Assembly: GCA_030698405.1 (NCBI GenBank)
Contig: JAUYMU010000113.1
Span: forward strand, 1-64,000
Reading direction: 5' to 3'
DNA: 64,000 nt
Origin: Bacteroidota bacterium
GTDB lineage: Bacteria > Bacteroidota > Bacteroidia > Bacteroidales > Prolixibacteraceae
Of the stretch, positions 58,234 through 64,000 are shown one piece after another. Under the pieces are notes generated by a model. It had not been told where the DNA came from, did no database searches, and saw nothing but the letters and a program-made list of their open reading frames with translations. Each line of letters starts with the position of its first letter. Position 1 is the stretch's first letter. The position numbers and the translations under genes are program-made.

Positions 58234-60549
58234 ATGACAAAGAATAAACAGCTAACCCTGATCGCTTTATTGATGATATTGTTTTTTGGCTGCAGAAAGG
58301 ACTTCGACAAATATGAACGTCCAGAGTGGCTTGCCGGAAAGCTTTATACACAGATATTGACAAAGCCGGAACTTTCTACATTTGCCGAAATGTTAAAAAT
58401 ATCCGGTTACGATACGATCATTGATGTTTCTGGCAGCTACACGGTTTTTGCACCCTCAAACGAAGCTTTCACCAGATTTTTTCAGGAAAATGCCCAATAC
58501 AAATCACTTGCAGCTTTGCCGAAAGCTGAAGTAATGAATTTGGTTAAATATCACCTGGTTCAAAATCCATGGAGTAAAGCACAACTCCGGTCACTTGACA
58601 TTTATGGATGGATTGATTCACTGGATTTAATAAACAATTTACCAAAGGGCTACAAACGCGAAACGCTCTTACGTGGCAAGAATGTAAAATACGGCGTTGT
58701 TTACAGCAAGTTTAAAAAACAAAACAGCACGCTGTTCAGGACAAACATCATTGACTCAACGCAAACATCATGGAATCGCCGGGTTTTTACTGATTCACGA
58801 AAATTTTCACCAATATTCTTTAAAGAGTATTTTGATATTTACAATTTATCAACTTCAGATTATGGCTTTTATTTCAACCGGCAATTTGAAGGCGCCAATG
58901 ACCTGTATTACAGCGGAGGACGTATTGTAAGTGAAGAAATTTTTGCTGAAAACGGTTTTGTTTATACCATCGACCGGGTTGTCGTTCCCCTTAAAAACGG
59001 CGTTGAATTACTGACAGATAAAACTAAATCCCACTCTTACTCATTATACTACAACCTGGTAAACCAATTTGCAGAAATGGATTACAACGAGCGGGAAACT
59101 TTGAGACAACCGGGAGCCGATCAGGGTTTGGTAGTTGACTCCCTGTTTAATTTACGTTACCCTCAACTGGTTTTTGATATTAACAGCGAAAGGACCCAGC
59201 CACCAAGAGGGGTTTTTGGTCTTCCATCAAATGTAACCATCCGCTATCACCATGGGATTGTCGCCCCGACCAACGAAGCCTTGAACCAACTTGTAGCTCA
59301 ATACCTTGCAGGAGGTAACAATTGGGGTAGCCTGGAAGCTGCTCCCGAAAATATCAAACGTATTGTGGCCAACTCAAGCCTTTCAACCAATCCAATCTAC
59401 CTGACCGATATTCAGAAAGGGTTTTTAAATGGTGAAGCAGACATTATGAAAGTTGACGAATCGTCGATAGTGCAGAAAGAATACGGTAGCAACTGCACTT
59501 TTATTGGTGTAAACAAACCCATTATACCAAGGGCATTCAGTAGCGTTACCGGTCCGGTTTATACCCGGAAAGGTTTCTCCAAGGTCATGTTTGCCATCGA
59601 AAGAGCGGGACTGCTGGCGGCGCTAAAACGCAAAGATGCAAATTATTCCTTTTTCGTGGAGTCCGATGCTTCAACCGCATTGGATTCATCATTTAATTAC
59701 AATGGTGTAAATTTTTCGGCAACAACATTGTTCCCTCAACAAAGAACAACATTCTTTACAACTGAAGACTTGCGCATATTATTGATGAACCATATCGGAG
59801 TTGAGGTACCAAACGGACTCGCAAAACGGGAGTTCATTAAAAACATGGCAGGCAACTACCTTATTTTCAATAACATAACAAAAGAAGTCAAAGGCAACTC
59901 AGCTACCACTTTTGGATACCGTGGCTCAAGGGTCGTGAATGTTGTGCCTCAAATAATTAGTAGTAATGCCGACAATGGAAAAACTTACGATATCAGTAAC
60001 TGGTTTGATTTCAACATAAATTCATTGTATAATGTTATTGCATCCGGCTATCCAAAGTTTCACGCCCTGGTTAAAAAAGCGGGCTATAGCGATGATAAGC
60101 TTAGTAGATATACATTTGTATCCGACAATCAAAATTATACGGTATTTGCTCCAACCGATTCGGTTTTAAATACAATCAATACGGATGCGATGAGTATGAA
60201 AGAATTGCAGAATTTCATTTTGTTTCATTTTGTTCAAGGCGATGTCATTTTTACTGATGGACACCGTCAGGAAGGCTATTACGAAACCGCCCGCATCGAT
60301 GAAACTTCAACAGTATTTAATACGGTAAATACAAAAGTCAGAATAATTCCAGGTATTGATAAGATTACAATACCAGCCAAAGATGGCAACAACTACTATG
60401 TTATAAATGAATCAGTGAAATCAAACATTATAATAGGTCGCACTGCCAGTACAACAGGTACGGAAGCTTTTCCGAATGTAGTCAGTACAGGTGCAATTCA
60501 CGAAATTAAGAAAGCGATGATATTCGAACAGCTTGATACCACCAGATAA
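58234..60549 (+). CDS. Fasciclin-domain lipoprotein
   Basis: A 771-residue lipoprotein: the start at 58234 gives MTKNKQLTLIALLMILFFGC with the cysteine at position 20. Two clear fasciclin-type (FAS1) segments are visible: LSTFAEMLKISGYDTIIDVSGSYTVFAPSNEAFTRF near the N-terminus, and KFHALVKKAGYSDDKLSRYTFVSDNQNYTVFAPTDSVLNTI near residue 610. The region between (about 200-600) probably holds two more degenerate FAS1 units. FAS1 domains mediate adhesion or binding of polymers. The gene directly precedes susC (42-base gap) on the same transcript, the place usually taken by SusD or a surface glycan-binding protein. It could bind the substrate or stabilise the SusCD complex; this is inference. Confidence 0.88.
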   Translation: MTKNKQLTLIALLMILFFGCRKDFDKYERPEWLAGKLYTQILTKPELSTFAEMLKISGYDTIIDVSGSYTVFAPSNEAFTRFFQENAQYKSLAALPKAEVMNLVKYHLVQNPWSKAQLRSLDIYGWIDSLDLINNLPKGYKRETLLRGKNVKYGVVYSKFKKQNSTLFRTNIIDSTQTSWNRRVFTDSRKFSPIFFKEYFDIYNLSTSDYGFYFNRQFEGANDLYYSGGRIVSEEIFAENGFVYTIDRVVVPLKNGVELLTDKTKSHSYSLYYNLVNQFAEMDYNERETLRQPGADQGLVVDSLFNLRYPQLVFDINSERTQPPRGVFGLPSNVTIRYHHGIVAPTNEALNQLVAQYLAGGNNWGSLEAAPENIKRIVANSSLSTNPIYLTDIQKGFLNGEADIMKVDESSIVQKEYGSNCTFIGVNKPIIPRAFSSVTGPVYTRKGFSKVMFAIERAGLLAALKRKDANYSFFVESDASTALDSSFNYNGVNFSATTLFPQQRTTFFTTEDLRILLMNHIGVEVPNGLAKREFIKNMAGNYLIFNNITKEVKGNSATTFGYRGSRVVNVVPQIISSNADNGKTYDISNWFDFNINSLYNVIASGYPKFHALVKKAGYSDDKLSRYTFVSDNQNYTVFAPTDSVLNTINTDAMSMKELQNFILFHFVQGDVIFTDGHRQEGYYETARIDETSTVFNTVNTKVRIIPGIDKITIPAKDGNNYYVINESVKSNIIIGRTASTTGTEAFPNVVSTGAIHEIKKAMIFEQLDTTR

Positions 60550-60591
60550 CCAATAACAAACGAATGTTTTAAACCTAAGGTTTTTGAACGT

Positions 60592-63500
60592 ATGAAAAAA
60601 ATCAAAAATACAATCATTCTGATCCTTGCGCTTTGCAGTTTTATGGGGGCCTATTCCCAGACCAAAACGACCATTCGCGGAAAGGTAATTGATCAGAAGG
60701 ATAAATCAGCAGTAATTGGTGCAACAGTCGTTGAATCTGACAAGGATAACCGGGTAATAAGTGGCACTATCACCGATATTGACGGGAACTTTGTTTATCA
60801 GATGAAAAATCCGGCGAATACGATGAAAGTAAGTGTAATTGGATACCAGGCCAAACCATTTAAGCCAAACCCAGACAAGGCTGTTGTGATTGAACTGGCT
60901 CCCGAAGACATTGAACTGGATCAGGTAACCATTACTGCCAAGGCCAAATCGAGTCATTCGCTTACCAACATTGATGAACGCGACAACGCATCATCGCGTG
61001 TGAAAGTTGACCTGATGGAAATGAGAGATGCCGGTATCACTTCTGCTGCCGATGCCCTTCAGGGAAAAGTATCAGGGCTTGATATTATAAGTGCCTCCGG
61101 AGACCCGGGTTCCGGTTCACAGATTGTTATTCGCGGATTAAGCTCAATGGGCAATAACAAACCATTGATTGTGATCGATGGTATTCCCCAGGACAATGTT
61201 TCCTCAGGTTTCGACCTCAGTTCGTCCGACGCTCAAGACATTAGTAACATGATTAACATTGCCTTGCAGGATATTAAATCAATCGAAGTTTTAAAAGACG
61301 CTGCTTCGACTGCCATTTACGGAGCAAAAGGCGCTGATGGGGTACTCCTTATTGAAACCCACCGCGGACGTATGGGAAAAGTGCAATTCGATTACCAGTA
61401 CAAAAACAGTATGAACTTTCAACCACCGGCAATACCGATGCTGAATGGCGATGAATATGTGATGCTTCAGTTGGAAGAATGGCACAACAGCAGGGGGGTT
61501 TTCGAGATTCCCCGTGAGATTGCCTACGACAAGGATTATTTCGATTTTTACAATTATTCGGCCAATACTGACTGGCTGGCTGAGATAACCCGGAATTCGG
61601 TTACCCACGACCATTATTTTAAAATTTCAGGAGGGGGCGAAAAAACCAGGTATTTTACTTCTTTCAGCTATGTTGACGAAGGTGGTACAACCATTAATAC
61701 AGGCGCAAAACGTTTTTCAACCCGTGTGAACCTCGATTATTTTCTTTCAAGAAAATTATTATTTACCGTTCAGTTCAATTACTCAAACAATTCCATACAG
61801 GGGAATTACTATTTTGATGAGAATCGTAAAATCCGCCAAATGGCTTATCTCAAGGCTCCAAATATGAGCGTAATGGAATATGATTCTGAGGGTAATCTAA
61901 CGGGCGAATATTTTACCCCAATAAACAGTTACCAGGGTAACGGACAGGATTATTACAATCCGGTGGCAGTTGCTCGTTTGGGCAAAAAAAATTCAAACCA
62001 AAACGCCCTGGAGAATACATTTCGTTTGAAATATGACATTCTGGACTGGTTGATATTCAGGGAAACTGTCTCGTTCCAATATTCCGGAACAAAGGAAAAT
62101 AACTATTTGCCCTACAATGCCATTGGTTCAGATTGGCTGGCATGGACTGTCAATAAAGCAGAAGAAGGAAACAGTCAATCCTCCTCCATTAAAACGGAGA
62201 CGCAGGTGGCTTTTAACATCCCGTTTAGAAATGAAAGTCATGAATTGTCAGGAGCTGCTACCTGGACAACCAATCAACAGGGTTATGAATGGATGAACCT
62301 CCAGAGCAATAAAATTCCAAGTACCAACATTCAGGATCCGGCCATTGGAGGACAAATCAACTGGATCGGTTCAGGTTCGGGTCAAAACCGCGATATTGGA
62401 GGTCTGATGAATTTGAACTACAAGTACAAAGACAAATACATGTTACAAACCAATCTCAGGGCCGATGCTTATTCATCGTTTGGTGCTGCAAACCGCTGGG
62501 GTTTGTTTAAGGGCATTTCGGCTGGATGGCGTTTTTCAAGTGAACCGTTCATGGAAAACTGGAAAACCTGGATGGGCGATTGTATGTTGCGTGCAAGTTG
62601 GGGTGTTTCCGGTCGTCAGCCATCGGATCCTTATGCACGTTTTGCCACTTATGAAACAACCGGAGCCGGAAGTTACATTACCAACCCGGCCATTTTGCCT
62701 ACCCGTATTCAACTGGACAACCTGAAGTGGGAAAACATTGCTTCTTTTGATGCCGGTATCGAGTTTAACCTATTTAAAGACCGTTTTTTCTTTGAAGCAG
62801 ATATTTACCGCAAGGTAACCTCAGATTTGTTATTTGGTGGCAGACCTGATTTTTATAAAATTCCAACCTCTTCAGGTTTTGATAATATCACTTTCTTTAA
62901 TGGTGGTGAAATGGAAAACAAAGGTTGGGAGTTAATGACAAACTACAAAATCATCCGTACCAAAGACTGGCTGGTATCAGTGGATTTCAATACCTCCCAA
63001 AACATCAATTCGTTCACCAAGCTTCCGGCGAATTTTAATACAGAGAAATCAACTTCTATCGGCGTCGGTGAATACCCGAAAAGGGTTGTTGCAGGTGAAC
63101 CAATCGGATCGTTCTTTGGTTTCCGTTACAAAGGCGTATTTGCAACCGATCTGGACGCCATTGCAACCGATGCAGAAGGAAACAAATTACTCGACAACCT
63201 GGGCAATCCAGTTCCACTAACTTACAAAGGCACCTATATATTTAAGGGGGGAGATGCCATATACGAAGACATCAACCACGATGGAAAAATCGATTTGAAC
63301 GACGTTGTTTACATTGGCGACTCAAACCCCGATTTTATTGGCGGATTTGGAACATCCATCCGGTATAAACAATGGGATCTTTCATTCTCTTTCCATTACC
63401 GAATAGGTTACGACATCATTAACATGATCGCACTTCAAACCGAAGGGATGGACGGCAGGAACAACCAAAGCAAAGCCGTTTTGAGCAGATGGAGGGTTCA

Positions 63501-63831
63501 GGGACAAAATGAACCGGGAATAATACCGCGGGCATATTTGGGCCATCAGGCAAATAACCTTGGTTCTGACCGCTACGTTGAAAAAGGTGATTTTCTGCGT
63601 TTGAACAATGTAAAGTTCGGATATCAGCTAAGTCCGGCGCTTTGTTCCAAACTGAATTTACAAAGTGCCAGCTTTTCGGTAAGTGCCCGTAAATTATTCA
63701 CATTTACAAACTATTCGGGTCAGGATCCTGAAGTTGGACAGAATGCGGCCGATCCTTTTTGGGTAGGTGCGGATTATGCCAATACGCCTCCCCCAAGAAT
63801 GGTAACCGTTAGTCTTTCAGTCGGATTTTAA
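60592..63831 (+). CDS. SusC/RagA family TonB-linked outer membrane protein
   Basis: A 1079-residue outer-membrane transporter that, with SusD, imports oligosaccharides using TonB energy. Signal peptide to about residue 22. A carboxypeptidase-regulatory-like domain covers about 25-105 (IRGKVIDQKDKSAVIGATVVE). The plug domain is about 115-245 with the SusC signature ADALQGKVSGLDIIS, QIVIRGLSSMGNNKPLIVIDGIP and IEVLKDAASTAIYGAKGADGVLLIETHRG. A long beta-barrel follows, ending in NTPPPRMVTVSLSVGF with a C-terminal Phe for BAM-mediated insertion. Complete and of usual length. It is followed 11 bases later by susD. Confidence 0.96.
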   Translation: MKKIKNTIILILALCSFMGAYSQTKTTIRGKVIDQKDKSAVIGATVVESDKDNRVISGTITDIDGNFVYQMKNPANTMKVSVIGYQAKPFKPNPDKAVVIELAPEDIELDQVTITAKAKSSHSLTNIDERDNASSRVKVDLMEMRDAGITSAADALQGKVSGLDIISASGDPGSGSQIVIRGLSSMGNNKPLIVIDGIPQDNVSSGFDLSSSDAQDISNMINIALQDIKSIEVLKDAASTAIYGAKGADGVLLIETHRGRMGKVQFDYQYKNSMNFQPPAIPMLNGDEYVMLQLEEWHNSRGVFEIPREIAYDKDYFDFYNYSANTDWLAEITRNSVTHDHYFKISGGGEKTRYFTSFSYVDEGGTTINTGAKRFSTRVNLDYFLSRKLLFTVQFNYSNNSIQGNYYFDENRKIRQMAYLKAPNMSVMEYDSEGNLTGEYFTPINSYQGNGQDYYNPVAVARLGKKNSNQNALENTFRLKYDILDWLIFRETVSFQYSGTKENNYLPYNAIGSDWLAWTVNKAEEGNSQSSSIKTETQVAFNIPFRNESHELSGAATWTTNQQGYEWMNLQSNKIPSTNIQDPAIGGQINWIGSGSGQNRDIGGLMNLNYKYKDKYMLQTNLRADAYSSFGAANRWGLFKGISAGWRFSSEPFMENWKTWMGDCMLRASWGVSGRQPSDPYARFATYETTGAGSYITNPAILPTRIQLDNLKWENIASFDAGIEFNLFKDRFFFEADIYRKVTSDLLFGGRPDFYKIPTSSGFDNITFFNGGEMENKGWELMTNYKIIRTKDWLVSVDFNTSQNINSFTKLPANFNTEKSTSIGVGEYPKRVVAGEPIGSFFGFRYKGVFATDLDAIATDAEGNKLLDNLGNPVPLTYKGTYIFKGGDAIYEDINHDGKIDLNDVVYIGDSNPDFIGGFGTSIRYKQWDLSFSFHYRIGYDIINMIALQTEGMDGRNNQSKAVLSRWRVQGQNEPGIIPRAYLGHQANNLGSDRYVEKGDFLRLNNVKFGYQLSPALCSKLNLQSASFSVSARKLFTFTNYSGQDPEVGQNAADPFWVGADYANTPPPRMVTVSLSVGF

Positions 63832-63842
63832 TTAGAACAACC

Positions 63843-64000
63843 ATGAAAAAAATATTCAAATTACGGATAATACTGGTCTTCGTTGCCCTTGGCTTTCAAT
63901 TCGCGTGCAACGATTATCTGGAGTTGATTCCTCCCGGCGGTTTGGTACGCGAAGAATTCTGGAAAACAAAAGAAGACGTTACAGCAGTTTTAATGGGCGC
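63843..64000 (+). CDS. SusD/RagB family lipoprotein (5' fragment, cut by window end)
   Basis: The ATG at 63843 opens MKKIFKLRIILVFVALGFQF followed by AC, a lipoprotein signal with the cysteine at residue 22. The mature start NDYLELIPPGGLVREEFWKTKEDV is the N-terminal SusD pattern (CxDxLxxxP...FWxTxxD). Fifty-two codons are inside the window. Together with the upstream gene it forms the SusC/SusD pair that defines a polysaccharide utilisation locus. What follows cannot be seen. Confidence 0.9.
   Translation, partial: MKKIFKLRIILVFVALGFQFACNDYLELIPPGGLVREEFWKTKEDVTAVLMG

Noticed and set aside
1-64000. tRNA, rRNA or known riboswitch genes
   Set aside because: I looked for cloverleaf-type ends and conserved rRNA words on both strands and found none I could support; a dedicated search (tRNAscan, Rfam) would be needed to be certain.

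Overview
The window is a chromosomal segment of a Bacteroidota (Bacteroidetes) bacterium, most likely a free-living polysaccharide degrader of the Bacteroidales/Marinilabiliales type. The evidence is SusC/SusD proteins, type IX secretion (T9SS) C-terminal sorting domains on many secreted enzymes, a hybrid two-component regulator, a DUF3822 protein, -7 boxes of the Bacteroidetes form TAnnTTTG, and almost no Shine-Dalgarno sequences. No rRNA, tRNA, CRISPR array or prophage was recognised. The family-level placement is inference.

Layout. 1-5.8 kb: the 5' part of an S41 processing peptidase gene, then a REP-associated (Y1/HUH) transposase whose reading frame carries a palindrome-bounded insert, followed by three unrecognised small genes and a NIPSNAP protein. 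5.9-12 kb: an XRE/pentapeptide-repeat protein, guaA, a CotH-kinase surface protein, a DUF1080 protein, and intergenic spaces rich in palindromic repeats. 12-16.2 kb: a leftward operon rfbA-rfbC-rfbD plus a phosphohexomutase (dTDP-rhamnose supply; rfbB is not here). 16.4-30 kb: mostly housekeeping genes, namely rpsA, a STAS protein, RNase Z, a RecD-like helicase, a pilin-like membrane protein with DUF3822 and rsmD, an ABC exporter pair, cysK, a ZIP transporter, a Ppx/GppA phosphatase and a sigma-54-type response regulator without a DNA-binding domain. 30-36.3 kb: a large beta-propeller sensor kinase convergent with that regulator, DoxX and SRPBCC proteins, a PanE-like reductase and ThpR.

36.4-64 kb is a polysaccharide-utilisation region. 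Nine leftward genes encode secreted glycan-degrading or glycan-associated proteins: two GH26, one GH30-like, a DUF1349 protein, GH10, GH5, GH44, a modular GH5, and a 1327-residue lamin-tail/T9SS protein. Divergent from these, rightward, are a hybrid two-component sensor/regulator (HTCS), a fasciclin-domain lipoprotein, SusC, and the start of SusD, which is cut by the window end. The predicted targets together (mannan, xylan, beta-glucan or xyloglucan) suggest plant-cell-wall hemicellulose. The HTCS is the obvious candidate regulator.

The least ordinary items are the palindrome-bounded insert read in frame through the transposase; the convergent pair of an HTH-less sigma-54 activator and a 14-repeat propeller kinase; a pilin-like protein next to DUF3822; the HTH-pentapeptide fusion; a fasciclin lipoprotein placed before SusC; a 100-bp tandem duplication and CATCGGAT-type palindromes inside the enzyme cluster; and several intergenic short-repeat arrays. 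All calls are from reading the sequence; no database search was run.
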